A DNA stretch of 64,000 bases from the NCBI RefSeq assembly GCF_003626635.1, contig NZ_RAZT01000013.1, positions 124,001-188,000 on the forward strand. The letters run 5' to 3'. The notes below the pieces were generated by a model that saw only the letters and a program-made list of their open reading frames with translations, did no database searches and was not told the DNA's origin. Position 1 is the stretch's first letter; each line of letters begins with the position of its first letter. Made by a program: the position numbers and the translations under genes. Source of the DNA: Micromonospora musae (GTDB lineage: Bacteria > Actinomycetota > Actinomycetes > Mycobacteriales > Micromonosporaceae). Below are positions 18,079-26,935 of the stretch, piece after piece.

Positions 18079-18678
18079 GTGACCGAGGCGACCGACTCCA
18101 CGCCGGCCCGGGTGGCCCGCCCGGTGCCACTGCTCAACGCGGCCAACGCGCTCACCGCGCTGCGGTTGCTGCTCGTGCCGGTCTTCGCCGCCACGGTGGT
18201 CGCCTCCGCCATGACGCACGCCGGCTGGCGGATGGCCGCCTGCCTGATCTTCGCCTTCGCCTCGGTGACCGATCTGGTGGACGGCTGGATCGCGCGCCGG
18301 TTCGGGCTGGTCACCTCGGTCGGCAAGGTGGCCGACCCGATCGCCGACAAGGCGCTCACCGGCGCCGCCCTGGTGCTGCTCTCCTGGTACGACCGGCTGC
18401 CCTGGTGGGTGACCGCACTCATCCTCCTGCGTGAGCTGGGCATCACGGCGATGCGGTTCTGGGTGATCCGGCACGGAGTGATCGCGGCGAGCCGGGGCGG
18501 CAAGATCAAGACTGCGCTCCAGATCCTCGCCATCGCCTGGTACCTCTGGCCGATGCCGGCCGTCCTCGCCCCGGTCGGTCCGTGGATCATGGGGGCCGCC
18601 GTGGTGGTGACCGTGGCCACCGGCTTCGACTACCTGGCCCAGGCCGTGCGCCTGCGCCGCCCCCGTCCCGACGCCTGA
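18079..18678 (+). CDS. pgsA: CDP-alcohol phosphatidyltransferase, PgsA-type
   Basis: About 199 aa, multi-pass membrane enzyme that makes phosphatidylglycerophosphate from CDP-diacylglycerol. The CDP-OH-P motif is seen as DLVDGWIAR, then GKVADPIADK. GTG 18079 is chosen because GGAG lies 7 nt upstream. An in-frame GTG at 17998 that overlaps the rimO stop as GTGA would add 27 residues without family similarity. The position between rimO/ftsK and cinA/clgR matches pgsA3 of mycobacteria. Other CDP-alcohol transferases cannot be fully excluded. Confidence 0.9.
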   Translation: MTEATDSTPARVARPVPLLNAANALTALRLLLVPVFAATVVASAMTHAGWRMAACLIFAFASVTDLVDGWIARRFGLVTSVGKVADPIADKALTGAALVLLSWYDRLPWWVTALILLRELGITAMRFWVIRHGVIAASRGGKIKTALQILAIAWYLWPMPAVLAPVGPWIMGAAVVVTVATGFDYLAQAVRLRRPRPDA

Positions 18679-18700
18679 CCCCTCCCGCGCCCAGCCCCGG

Positions 18701-18737
18701 TGATCATGAGGTTGCCGGTCGGCAGCCTCGTGATCGA
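18701..18737. repeat. Palindromic intergenic element
   Basis: TGATCATGAGGTTGCCG pairs with CGGCAGCCTCGTGATCGA with two mismatches and almost no loop. It sits 22 bp after pgsA and may double as its terminator. Confidence 0.6.
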
Positions 18738-18803
18738 CGGCGAGCGCCGAGGTCGGAGCGGGGGTCGGCGGTTGCTCGGCGGGAGCCGGGGAAGGATGGG
18801 GGC

Positions 18804-19352
18804 ATGGAGAGCGACGCGAACGGGGAGCGGCCGGTCGGCAGCCCGGCGGCAGGGGTGGTGCACAGCCTCTCCCAGCGGAACGAGACGCTGGCGACGATCG
18901 AGTCGCTCACCGGTGGCCTGCTCTCCGCCTCGGTGGTCGAGATCGCGGGTGTGAGCGGGATCTACCGGGGCGGCCTGGTGGTCTACGCCACCGAGCTGAA
19001 GTCGGAGCTGGCCGACGTACCGGCCGAGCTGCTCGCCCAGCGTGGCCCCGTCGACCCCGACGTCGCGGTGGCGCTCGCCGAGGGCGGCCGGCGCCGCTGC
19101 CGCGCCGACTGGGGGCTGGCCACCACCGGGGTGGCGGGCCCGCAGCCGCAGGACGACAAGCCGGTCGGGCTGGTCTACGTGGCCGCGGCCGGGCCGAACG
19201 GCACCGCCGTGCGGCAGCTCGACCTGACCGGTGGCCGGGACCACATCCGCTCCGCCGCGGTTATCGAGGCGCTGCGGCTGCTCGCCGAGCGGATCCACGA
19301 GGCCGACGCCGCCGAGGCCGAGGCCGCCGAAGCCGACGCCGTCGCGGGCTGA
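18804..19352 (+). CDS. CinA C-terminal domain protein (nicotinamide-nucleotide amidase type)
   Basis: A 182-aa protein that corresponds to the C-terminal domain of CinA (PncC), which deamidates nicotinamide mononucleotide. Family blocks are ATIESLTGGLLSASVVEI, GVSGIYRGGLVVYATELK and GLATTGVAGPQPQDDKPVGLVYV. Leu replaces the more usual Cys in ES(C/L)TGG, a common actinobacterial variant. The tail is an acidic Ala/Glu repeat. The N-terminal competence domain is absent. Start ATG 18804 has a weak Gly-rich leader upstream. Confidence 0.9.
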   Translation: MESDANGERPVGSPAAGVVHSLSQRNETLATIESLTGGLLSASVVEIAGVSGIYRGGLVVYATELKSELADVPAELLAQRGPVDPDVAVALAEGGRRRCRADWGLATTGVAGPQPQDDKPVGLVYVAAAGPNGTAVRQLDLTGGRDHIRSAAVIEALRLLAERIHEADAAEAEAAEADAVAG

Positions 19353-19613
19353 CGAGCCGACACCGACCGGCTGCGGACGCCGGCTGACGAGCCGACGCCG
19401 CTGCCGGGGCGGACGCCGACGCCCTCGCCGGCTGACGGGCCGAGGCCGGCCGGGTGTGCACACCGGCGCCGGCAATCCGACGGGCGGGGCGGGATGTCGC
19501 CGGGCCGGGTACCGGGTACCGTTGCGGAAAGGCTCCGTCGGTCGGTGCCGGTCTGGTCCGCCACGTTCGGCCCGTGAAGCCGGGAGACGTGCGGCCGGAG
19601 AGGGGGAGGTGCG

Positions 19614-20069
19614 ATGGTCCTGCTACGCCGAGTGGTCGGGGACGCATTGCGGGCACGCCGGCAGGGGCAGCAACGCACCCTGCGTGAAGTCTCCTCCGCC
19701 GCCAACGTCAGCCTCGGTTACCTCTCCGAGATCGAGCGTGGCCAGAAGGAACCCTCCAGCGAGCTGCTGGCCGCCATCTGTGACGCGCTGGGCGCCCGCC
19801 TCTCCGAGCTGCTGCGTGAGGTGAGCGACACCGTCGCGCTCGCCGAGCAGATGCCGAACGTGCTGGTCCCCGTCCAGGACGAGCCGGCCGACTCCACGCC
19901 GGTCTCGCCGGCCGCGGCCGCCAAGGCCACCGGTCGGGCCGTACGCCAGGTCAGCTCCGACGGCACGGTCGCCGTCTCCGTCCGCCAGGACTCGCCGCTC
20001 AAGGCCACCCTGCGCAGCACCCGGGTCCGCCCCGCCGAGCGCGACCGCGACGTCGTCTGCGCCGCCTGA
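19614..20069 (+). CDS. clgR: XRE-family regulator ClgR
   Basis: A 151-aa regulator of clp protease and stress genes. The helix-turn-helix is at residues 10-65 (ALRARRQGQQRTLREVSSAA, then VSLGYLSEIERGQKEPSSE). The protein ends VVCAA; in Streptomyces lividans a C-terminal AA ending makes ClgR a substrate of ClpP1P2, giving a feedback loop. GTG/ATG choice is clear: ATG 19614 follows GGGGGAGG. The gene is followed by pspA and a pspM-like gene, as in mycobacteria, so it probably activates the psp response as well. Confidence 0.92.
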   Translation: MVLLRRVVGDALRARRQGQQRTLREVSSAANVSLGYLSEIERGQKEPSSELLAAICDALGARLSELLREVSDTVALAEQMPNVLVPVQDEPADSTPVSPAAAAKATGRAVRQVSSDGTVAVSVRQDSPLKATLRSTRVRPAERDRDVVCAA

Positions 20070-20265
20070 GTCTCCTTCGCAGCGCCGTAGCCGCCCTCGC
20101 GCGGTCCGCGTAGGGTTGATCGCAGACGGTGTCGGCCGCCTGCTCGCCGGTACGGGTGCCGGTCTGGCGCCCGCCTGGGACGATGGAGGAACTGCCGCGC
20201 CGGTGGTCCGTCGTCGCGTCCGGCTCGAGCAGGCGCAGCGACGCTACTGAGGGGATACCGCGGAG

Positions 20266-21126
20266 ATGGCGAACCCGTTCGTCAAGGGGTGGAAGTACCT
20301 GATGGCGCTCTTCGGCGCCCGGATCGACGAGCACGCCGATCCGAAGGTCCAGATCCAGCAGGCCATCGAAGAGGCGCAGCGCCAGCACCAGGCCCTCGTC
20401 CAGCAGGCCGCCGCGGTGATCGGCAACCAGCGCCAGCTGGAGATGAAGCTCTCCCGGCAGATGTCCGAGGTCGAGCGCCTCCAGGCCAACGCCCGCCAGG
20501 CGCTGGTCCTCGCCGACCAGGCCCGCGCCCGGGGCGACGAGGCCGAGGCCGGGCGGTACGAGCAGAGTGCGCAGACCCTCGCCACCCAGCTCGTCGCCGC
20601 CGAGCAGTCCGCCGAGGACCTGAAGACCCTGCACGACCAGGCGCTCGCCGCAGCCGGGCAGGCCCGCCGCGCGGTGGAGAACAACTCGATGATCCTCCAG
20701 CAGCGTCTCGCCGAGCGCACCCGCCTGCTCAGCCAGCTGGAACAGGCGAAGATGCAGGAGGGCGTGGCCCGCTCGCTGGAGTCGATGTCGGCGCTCACCG
20801 CGCCCGGCACCACCCCCTCGCTCGACGAGGTTCGCGACCGGATCGAGCGCCGTTACGCCAACGCGATGGGCCGCGCCGAGCTGGCTGGCAACTCGAACGA
20901 GGGACGGATGCTCGAGATCCAGAAGGCGAGTCTCGACTCGGCGGGTTCGGCCCGGCTGGAGCAGATCCGCTCCAGCATGGCCGGCGAGCAGCTCGGCGCG
21001 CAGCGACAGAGCGCCGAGCAGTCCGCGCCTCCGGCGGCCGATCCGGCCGCCGCCGCCCGCCTCGACGAACTCCGCGCGACGATGGCCCGCGAACGGGGCA
21101 CCGGGGACACCACCCCCGCCGGCTGA
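20266..21126 (+). CDS. pspA: Phage-shock protein PspA/IM30 family
   Basis: A 286-aa coiled-coil protein that binds stressed membranes and forms ESCRT-III-like assemblies. The N-terminus MANPFVKGWKYLMALFGAR is the amphipathic helix, and DPKVQIQQAIEEAQRQHQAL starts the long coiled coil (to about residue 220). The Ala/Gln-rich tail after residue 230 is longer than in E. coli. A 196-bp gap separates it from clgR, so it may also have its own promoter. The pspM-like gene follows after 23 bp. Confidence 0.95.
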   Translation: MANPFVKGWKYLMALFGARIDEHADPKVQIQQAIEEAQRQHQALVQQAAAVIGNQRQLEMKLSRQMSEVERLQANARQALVLADQARARGDEAEAGRYEQSAQTLATQLVAAEQSAEDLKTLHDQALAAAGQARRAVENNSMILQQRLAERTRLLSQLEQAKMQEGVARSLESMSALTAPGTTPSLDEVRDRIERRYANAMGRAELAGNSNEGRMLEIQKASLDSAGSARLEQIRSSMAGEQLGAQRQSAEQSAPPAADPAAAARLDELRATMARERGTGDTTPAG

Positions 21127-21149
21127 GCGGGCGGCCAGAGGAGGTCAGG

Positions 21150-21935
21150 GTGGCAGACGAGCGTACGCGGTACTTCCGGCGGCTGACCCGGCTTCGCCGG
21201 TCGGCGCGACGGTGGAGCGTGCTGGCCGGCGGCCTCGGGGGCGCCGCCGCCGTGCTGACCCCGTACGCCGGGCTCGGGCTGCCGGACGCGGCCTGGGCCG
21301 GTGCGGCGGGCAGCGCGGTGGCGCTCGCCGCCTGGCGCTGGATCGATCTGCGGGCCCTCGCCGCCCAGCCGGCGCCGCCGCCGGTCGACCCGGTCGAGGC
21401 CGCCGCCCGGTCCCGGGCCCGGCTGATCGCCGCCGTCGAGCGACTGCCGGCCGGATCCGGTGTGGTCGCCGAGGTACGCCGGGTGCGCGCCCGGGTGGCG
21501 CTGCGCGGCACCAGCGCGGCGCAGCTCTGGGCCCGGCTGGACCGGGCGACGCTCACCCTGGGCGGGATGACGCAGCGGTTGACCGGCCCGGCCGAGCCGG
21601 CCGTGCAGGAGGCCACCGCCGCCGACCGTTCGCTGCGGGAACTCGCGCACCGGGTGGCGAGTGTGGAGCGGGCGCTCCGGCTCGCCCCGGTCGACGCCCG
21701 GGCGCCGCTGGGCGACACACACCGGATCCTCACCGAACAGCTGGAGAGCGGAGTGGCCGCGTACGAGCGGCTCGTCGTCGCCGCGGCCGGCTACGTCGCC
21801 GAGGACGCCCGGCCGGACGCCCCGCACCCGGCCGCCGCCCGGCTGACCGAGGCGACCGACCTGCTGCACGGCGTCGCCGGGGCGTTGGCGGAGCTGCGTA
21901 CCGCCGCCGACCCCCTCCGCACCCCGCTGCCCTGA
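21150..21935 (+). CDS. PspM-like membrane partner of PspA
   Basis: About 261 aa. Basic N-terminus, then two hydrophobic segments (residues 21-40 and 44-64) and a long Ala/Arg-rich helical cytoplasmic part. Layout and position match Rv2743c (PspM) of M. tuberculosis, which anchors PspA in the ClgR-PspA-PspM system. GTG 21150 follows GAGGAGGT. Sequence similarity in this family is weak, so assignment rests mostly on context. Confidence 0.82.
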   Translation: MADERTRYFRRLTRLRRSARRWSVLAGGLGGAAAVLTPYAGLGLPDAAWAGAAGSAVALAAWRWIDLRALAAQPAPPPVDPVEAAARSRARLIAAVERLPAGSGVVAEVRRVRARVALRGTSAAQLWARLDRATLTLGGMTQRLTGPAEPAVQEATAADRSLRELAHRVASVERALRLAPVDARAPLGDTHRILTEQLESGVAAYERLVVAAAGYVAEDARPDAPHPAAARLTEATDLLHGVAGALAELRTAADPLRTPLP

Positions 21936-21967
21936 CCCCCCGGCCAGGTCCGGGCCACTCGTTCACG

Positions 21968-22005
21968 GAAAGAGTGGCTGTTCCACGCGGAATGAGCACT
22001 CTTTC
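21968..22005. terminator. Inverted-repeat terminator between convergent operons
   Basis: GAAAGAGTG pairs with CACTCTTTC across 20 nt, and smaller hairpins (CCACTC/GAGTGG and GCACT...AGTGC) overlap it. It lies between the psp operon and the convergent large gene and is AT-richer than its surroundings. Confidence 0.65.
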
Positions 22006-22032
22006 AGTGAAAGTGCGGCACCCGATCCGGGG

Positions 22033-25000
22033 TCAGGACGGGGTGGTGATGGTGGCGGGGGCGGTGAAGGCGGAGCTGCCGACCACGTTGAACGCGCGGA
22101 TCCGGTAGTGGTACGTGACGCCGCGGGCCAGCCCGGTGTTGGTGAAGCTCGGCCCGGTGACCGTGAACGTGGCGACCTCGCGGCTGAACGCGGGATCGAC
22201 GGCGCGCTGGACGATGAACCCGGCGCCCGGACCGGGCGCGGTCCCCGGTGACCAGCCCAACAGCACCGTCGCCGTGTCCGGCCCGGGCGCGTCGGCGCCG
22301 ACGGTCACCGTGGTCGGGGTCGCCGGAGCCGGCGGGGTGGTGACCGTGCCCACCGTCGACCAGGGCGAGGCGGCGCCGAGATAGGTCGTCCGCACCCGGT
22401 AGTAGTACGTGGTGTCCGGGGCGACCGCGGTGTCCAGGTGGTTGTCGCCCACCGCGATGGCGGTGGTGGCCGGTCCGCTGGTGAACGTCGGGTTGGTGGC
22501 CCGCTGCACGTCGATCCCGGTGGCGAAGGAGCGGTTCGACCAGCGCAGCGCGACCCGGAGCGGAGCGGCCGGTGGGATCGCCGCGGCGAGCCCGGCGGGG
22601 GCGGTGAGCCGCACCGATGCGGGCACGCTGTTCGACCAGGACGAGCAGCTCACGGCGTTCTCGGCCCGGATTCGGTAGTGGTAGGTGATTCCCGGTGTGA
22701 CCGTGGCGTCGGTGTACCGGGTGGCGGTGGCCGCCACGGTGATCGTGGTGACCCCGGTGGTGAAGGCCGCGTCGGTGGCCCGTTGCAGCAGGTGGCTGGT
22801 GGCCGGTGGCCGCCCGCCGTTGCCGGTCCAGGTGAGGGCGATGGCGGGCAGCGCGGTGGCCGAGCCCGGCGCCGAGGTGGCGGTCAGCCCGGTGGGCGCC
22901 TTCGGCGAGACGCGGAGCACCAGCGGACGGTTCATCCCCAGGTCGCGGCGACTGCCGAGCTGGCTGTGCCAGCGGTACTCCCAGCCGAGGTTCACCAACT
23001 GGTTCACGACCACCGCGGGCCGCCCGTCGAACGGGCTCACCGGGGTCGAGCCGGTGCGGGTGCCGGCCGGTCGTGTCGGGTCGAGCAGCCGGACACTGTC
23101 GCCGATCTTGAAGGGCAGGGTCGGGGCGACCGCACGCAGCGCGACGACCAGGTCCTCCCGGGGGTTGACCCGAACAACCTCCTTCCAGCCCAGCTCACCG
23201 GGCTCCGGCGGGCGGATCGTGCCATCCCACCCGACCCGGTTGACCACCTGCAGGTCGCAGCCGTCCAGACGCAGCGCCTCGGTCTGCCGGCTGCTGCCCA
23301 CGATCCGCCAGAGCTGAGTGCCGTCGGCCGGGGCACCGATGGGCACCGCCGGGTCGGCCGCGAAGAGGATCTCGGTGGCCGGGTCGTCGGGGCCGAGCGG
23401 CAGCGTGGCGGGGGAGAGCGGCCCGGCGTGCGGGTGCGCCACGCCGAGCCGGCCGGCGGCCCGACCGTACCCGGGCTCGAAGACCTGCTGAACGGCCTTC
23501 ACCGCGATCGGAACCGCGACCGGCACGGCGCCGCCGGCCGGGGTGAAGGTCACCGTCGCGGCGTGCACCGGCACCACCGTCTCCCGGGGCGCGCGGGTGC
23601 CGATCGCCGCGTCGTAGGCCGGCTGCGGCACGATCGGCGGGCGCTGGCTGGCCGCGTACGCCCGGGGCAGCCGCTCCCGCAGCCGGGCCAGGTCGTACGG
23701 GGCCGCCGGGGTGCCGCGTACGCGGAACTGGAGCAGGGTCCTTGTGTTCGGCCCGTACCCGGGGAGGGTGGGCGGTGAGCCGCCCTCGGCGGTGCGGTCG
23801 GGCGCGTCGGTGTGGTGGTCGTAGCGAGGGTCGAAGCCGGGCAGCGGGGCGGGGCAGTCGTTGTAGAGGATCAGCGTGCCGCCCGGTGGCACGGTGGAGA
23901 AGTCCACCACGACATCCGCGCGCTCGCCGGGGGCGAGCAGCAGCGCCTGCCCGTCGACGTTGAGCACCGTCGGATCGCGTCGGTCGTACCGGTAGCCGAC
24001 CGGACGGTTGCGGATCACCACCGGCGCGGGCAGCAGGCCACCGTCGTTGCCGATCTGGATCAGCTCCGGGCCGGCCGCGCGCGGGTCGGGCACCCCGCCG
24101 TCGCGCCCGTCGGCCGGCCAGTCCACCGGCCGGCCGGGTGCCCGCGCCGCCGGCACCATCGGCACCTCGCCCGCGTCGGCGTCGAGCAGGCCGCCCTCGT
24201 CGTCCCACATCGGAGCGTCCGAGCCGGCCCGGTAGAGCTGCAGGTTGAGGCCGCGGTCCAGGCAGGCGTTGAGGATCCGGAACCGGTACGCCCGCGGCTC
24301 CACCTCCAGGTAGGGGTAGGCGACCCCGTTGACCAGTGGGGTGTCACCGAACGCTTCGGGAACCGCGCTGGGGTGCGGCACCCCCGGCGCCAGCGGCGGC
24401 TCCTCGGCCGCGGCGACCGGGTCGTGGTGCGGGTTCGGCACCGGCCCGGGACGCGTCGAGCCGCCGTCCTGGTCGAGCTCGCGGTCGTCATCGGCGACCC
24501 GCGACCAGGGCCCGTAGTCCCAGCGGCCGGTGGGGTTGGTCCCCTCGCCGCGGTACGGATTCTGCCGGGGCTGGTAGACGTGCGGGAACCAGAGGCTGCC
24601 GCGCGCTCCCCAGCGGTCCCGGTCCCAGGTCGGGTCCTCCGCGGCGAGCTGGGTGTCGTCCGGCACGAACGTCTTGTCCTGGATCACCAGTGGCAGCTCG
24701 TCGCCGGGGAGCACCCCGTCGGCCACGAGCTGTTCCTCGACCGGGTCGGTGAGCAGGTAGAGCGCGAGCTGCCCGGAGTAGACGGTCAGCCGGGACAGGC
24801 CCAGGGTGTTGTCGTGGAACCACAGGAACCGGCCGCTCTGCTCGTTCGGGTAGTAGAGCGTGGTGGCGCCGGTGCCGGGTGGTGGCATGTCCGGCACGTG
24901 GTTCAGGCACACGCCCGTCGGGTACGGGGTGATCTCGCCGGCCGGCGTGACCCACTGCAGCGGGTTGCCCGCGCTGATCCAGCCGGTCTGGGCGCCCGCG

Positions 25001-25683
25001 AGGTGCAGCACGGCCCGGTTCTGCGGGTACGGTGCCGGGCCGTCCAACGGCCCGAGGCCGGCGCCCTCGACGGACTCGTCGACCGGCAGGAAGAGTTCGC
25101 CGGCCCGGCCGGTGGGGAGCTGGTTGATGAACTTGATCCGCACCGGTCGGCCGCGCCGGGCGCGGATCAGCGGGCCGAGGTGCCATGGACGGCCCGGCGG
25201 CGCCACGGTGTTGTGCCCGGACCGGTCGGTACCGAGGTTGAGCTGCCGGTAACCCCGCAACCGGGTGGCGGGCAGGTCCCGGTGCAGCCGCTGCGCGTAC
25301 TGCTGCAGGCCGATCTCGTAGTAGTCGCAGCCGGGGTAGGTGATGGTGTCCGGTACCGCCACCGGCAGGTAGCCGCCCAGCTCGGTGCGGTGCAGCGGAC
25401 CCGGCCCGGGCAGCGGGTCGACGAACTTGCGCAGGCCGGTGCCGGGCAGCACCTTGCCGTCGGGCTCGCGGATCGGCAGCGGGCTGCGGGCGAAGTTCGG
25501 CACCGGACCGAAGCAGCGGGGGACGGCGGCGGGATCCAGGCTGGCCGGTGCGGCCGTCACCGTCTCCTCGGCGGCGCGGGCCATCGGGACGGTCGTCGCC
25601 GCACCGTTGTCGGCGGAGCGGTCGGTGCCGCCGCGCGTCGCCCGCTCCGCCCAGCTGGTCCGGAGTCTGCGGAACATCGCCAT
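22033..25683 (-). CDS. Copper-ligand-deficient multicopper-oxidase-like protein with three FnIII domains
   Basis: About 1216 aa. Residues 60-920 follow the plan of bacterial multicopper oxidases of the CotA/bilirubin-oxidase type, but the copper motifs are degenerate. HxHG has become HLAG (227-230) and HDH has become HDN (290-292). The HxxHxH stretch has become QLWRIVGSS, and the final HCHxxxH is HSQLGSR. So no type 1, 2 or 3 site can form. Residues 925-1216 are three fibronectin type III repeats, each with a YHYRIRA- or YYYRVRT-like strand. No signal peptide is evident. ATG 25683 is chosen for its GGGGAGAG site. Function unknown; a structural or binding role is inferred. Confidence 0.85.
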   Translation of the reverse strand: MAMFRRLRTSWAERATRGGTDRSADNGAATTVPMARAAEETVTAAPASLDPAAVPRCFGPVPNFARSPLPIREPDGKVLPGTGLRKFVDPLPGPGPLHRTELGGYLPVAVPDTITYPGCDYYEIGLQQYAQRLHRDLPATRLRGYRQLNLGTDRSGHNTVAPPGRPWHLGPLIRARRGRPVRIKFINQLPTGRAGELFLPVDESVEGAGLGPLDGPAPYPQNRAVLHLAGAQTGWISAGNPLQWVTPAGEITPYPTGVCLNHVPDMPPPGTGATTLYYPNEQSGRFLWFHDNTLGLSRLTVYSGQLALYLLTDPVEEQLVADGVLPGDELPLVIQDKTFVPDDTQLAAEDPTWDRDRWGARGSLWFPHVYQPRQNPYRGEGTNPTGRWDYGPWSRVADDDRELDQDGGSTRPGPVPNPHHDPVAAAEEPPLAPGVPHPSAVPEAFGDTPLVNGVAYPYLEVEPRAYRFRILNACLDRGLNLQLYRAGSDAPMWDDEGGLLDADAGEVPMVPAARAPGRPVDWPADGRDGGVPDPRAAGPELIQIGNDGGLLPAPVVIRNRPVGYRYDRRDPTVLNVDGQALLLAPGERADVVVDFSTVPPGGTLILYNDCPAPLPGFDPRYDHHTDAPDRTAEGGSPPTLPGYGPNTRTLLQFRVRGTPAAPYDLARLRERLPRAYAASQRPPIVPQPAYDAAIGTRAPRETVVPVHAATVTFTPAGGAVPVAVPIAVKAVQQVFEPGYGRAAGRLGVAHPHAGPLSPATLPLGPDDPATEILFAADPAVPIGAPADGTQLWRIVGSSRQTEALRLDGCDLQVVNRVGWDGTIRPPEPGELGWKEVVRVNPREDLVVALRAVAPTLPFKIGDSVRLLDPTRPAGTRTGSTPVSPFDGRPAVVVNQLVNLGWEYRWHSQLGSRRDLGMNRPLVLRVSPKAPTGLTATSAPGSATALPAIALTWTGNGGRPPATSHLLQRATDAAFTTGVTTITVAATATRYTDATVTPGITYHYRIRAENAVSCSSWSNSVPASVRLTAPAGLAAAIPPAAPLRVALRWSNRSFATGIDVQRATNPTFTSGPATTAIAVGDNHLDTAVAPDTTYYYRVRTTYLGAASPWSTVGTVTTPPAPATPTTVTVGADAPGPDTATVLLGWSPGTAPGPGAGFIVQRAVDPAFSREVATFTVTGPSFTNTGLARGVTYHYRIRAFNVVGSSAFTAPATITTPS

Positions 25684-25803
25684 GGCTCTCCCCGGGGTCG
25701 GGGCACGACCGCCGCCACCCCGGCGTGGCGGACCCGGTCGGGCCGGCTCTGCTGACGTCTGGTGAACGCCCAATCGCAGCATGCGACCTCGGGGTCGGGT
25801 TAG

Positions 25804-25832
25804 GAATTACCCAATCGTCCCATTCTGGGCAA
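25804..25832 (-). promoter_or_regulatory. Putative promoter of the MCO-like gene
   Basis: On the minus strand TTGCCC and TAATTC are spaced by 17 nt, about 120 bp upstream of the start codon, in an AT-rich patch. It fits a vegetative sigma-70-type promoter. Confidence 0.5.
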
Positions 25833-25955
25833 CGGGTGGCGTAGCCCGTGGCGCGCGGATCGGCAGGCCACGGTGAAGCGTCGCGGGGCACGTCACCAGC
25901 GGGCGCGTGTTCGTCAACCCGGTGGCCGACCCGGCGGGGCGCGGCGGCCGTCGCG

Positions 25956-26825
25956 TCAGCGGGCCGGGTCCGGCTGGCAGACCGGGCACCAGTAGGTGAC
26001 CCGCTCGCCCAGCTCCTCCTTGCGGATCGCCGTGCCGCACCGGCGGCACGGCTGGGCCCGCCGCCCGTACACGTAGGTGGTCTGCCCCCGGTGCAGCGAG
26101 CCGGTGCTGCTCTGCGTCCAGCGGCCCCGGTTGGCGGCGAGCAGCCGCTGCGCGAGGGCGACCAGGCCGGGCAGGTCGGGCACCGCGCGCACCGGCGTCC
26201 ACGGCGAGACGCCGCGCAGGAAGAGCAGTTCGCACTTGTAGAGGTTGCCGACCCCGGCGAGGTTGCGCTGGTCGAGCAGCGCCTCGGCGACGGGGATGTC
26301 AGGGTGGGCGGCGAGCCGCCGGAGCGCCTCGGCCGGATCCCAGTCCGGACCGAGCAGGTCCGGGCCGAGGTGACCGACCAGCTGCTCCTCCTCCGCGCTG
26401 GGCACCAGCGCCAACTCGTGCAGGTGGTAGCCGACCGCCACCGCCTCGGTGCTGCGCAGCACCACCCGGATCAGGTGGCCGGGGCGGGCGGACCAGCGGT
26501 CCCCTGGCGCGTACGCCCGCCAGGCGCCGTCCATCCGCAGGTGCGAGTGGAGCGTCCAGCTCGCTGCGGGCGTGCTCCCGTCGGCGGTCGCGGCGACCGG
26601 GGCGGCGCCGATCGTGCCGCCGGCCGGGGTGGCGTCGCCGCCCGCCGGCGCGGTGAGGCGGAGCAGCAGGTGCTTGCCGCGGGCGACCGACTCGCGCACG
26701 GTCCAACCGGCGAGATCGGTGGTGGCGAGCTGCGGCACCCGGAACTCGCTCGCCGTCAGCGTCGCGCCGGCCAGCGCCCGGTGCAGGACGCGGGCGGTGT
26801 TCCAGACGGTGTCGCCTTCGGGCAT
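25956..26825 (-). CDS. nei: Endonuclease VIII-like DNA glycosylase (Nei2 type)
   Basis: A 289-aa bifunctional glycosylase/AP lyase of the Fpg/Nei family. The N-terminus MPEGDTVW gives catalytic Pro2 and Glu3; SVARGKHLLLRL holds the conserved lysine loop. The H2TH region is LLDQRNLAGVGNLYKCELLF, and a four-cysteine zinc finger ends the protein (CRRCGTA and CPVC). Nei2 enzymes excise oxidised pyrimidines. It stands alone, divergent from the secreted-protein gene. Confidence 0.94.
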   Translation of the reverse strand: MPEGDTVWNTARVLHRALAGATLTASEFRVPQLATTDLAGWTVRESVARGKHLLLRLTAPAGGDATPAGGTIGAAPVAATADGSTPAASWTLHSHLRMDGAWRAYAPGDRWSARPGHLIRVVLRSTEAVAVGYHLHELALVPSAEEEQLVGHLGPDLLGPDWDPAEALRRLAAHPDIPVAEALLDQRNLAGVGNLYKCELLFLRGVSPWTPVRAVPDLPGLVALAQRLLAANRGRWTQSSTGSLHRGQTTYVYGRRAQPCRRCGTAIRKEELGERVTYWCPVCQPDPAR

Positions 26826-26935
26826 CCTGCCATTCTCCCTCGGCCGAGCCTGATTCGCATGTATCGCTATTTGTACCGTGGTTACGCTTGATCTCCTGAC
26901 ATGGGCACTATCAGGGAGTTCTGAGGAGAATGCCC

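Noticed and set aside
16109..18130. A 673-aa minus-strand open frame opposite rimO
   Set aside because: Shadow of the rimO codon bias; no RBS or domain.
23812..25755. A 647-aa plus-strand open frame opposite the MCO-like gene
   Set aside because: Low-complexity Val/Arg/Gly composition and no family motif; the minus-strand frame has clear oxidase and FnIII sequence.
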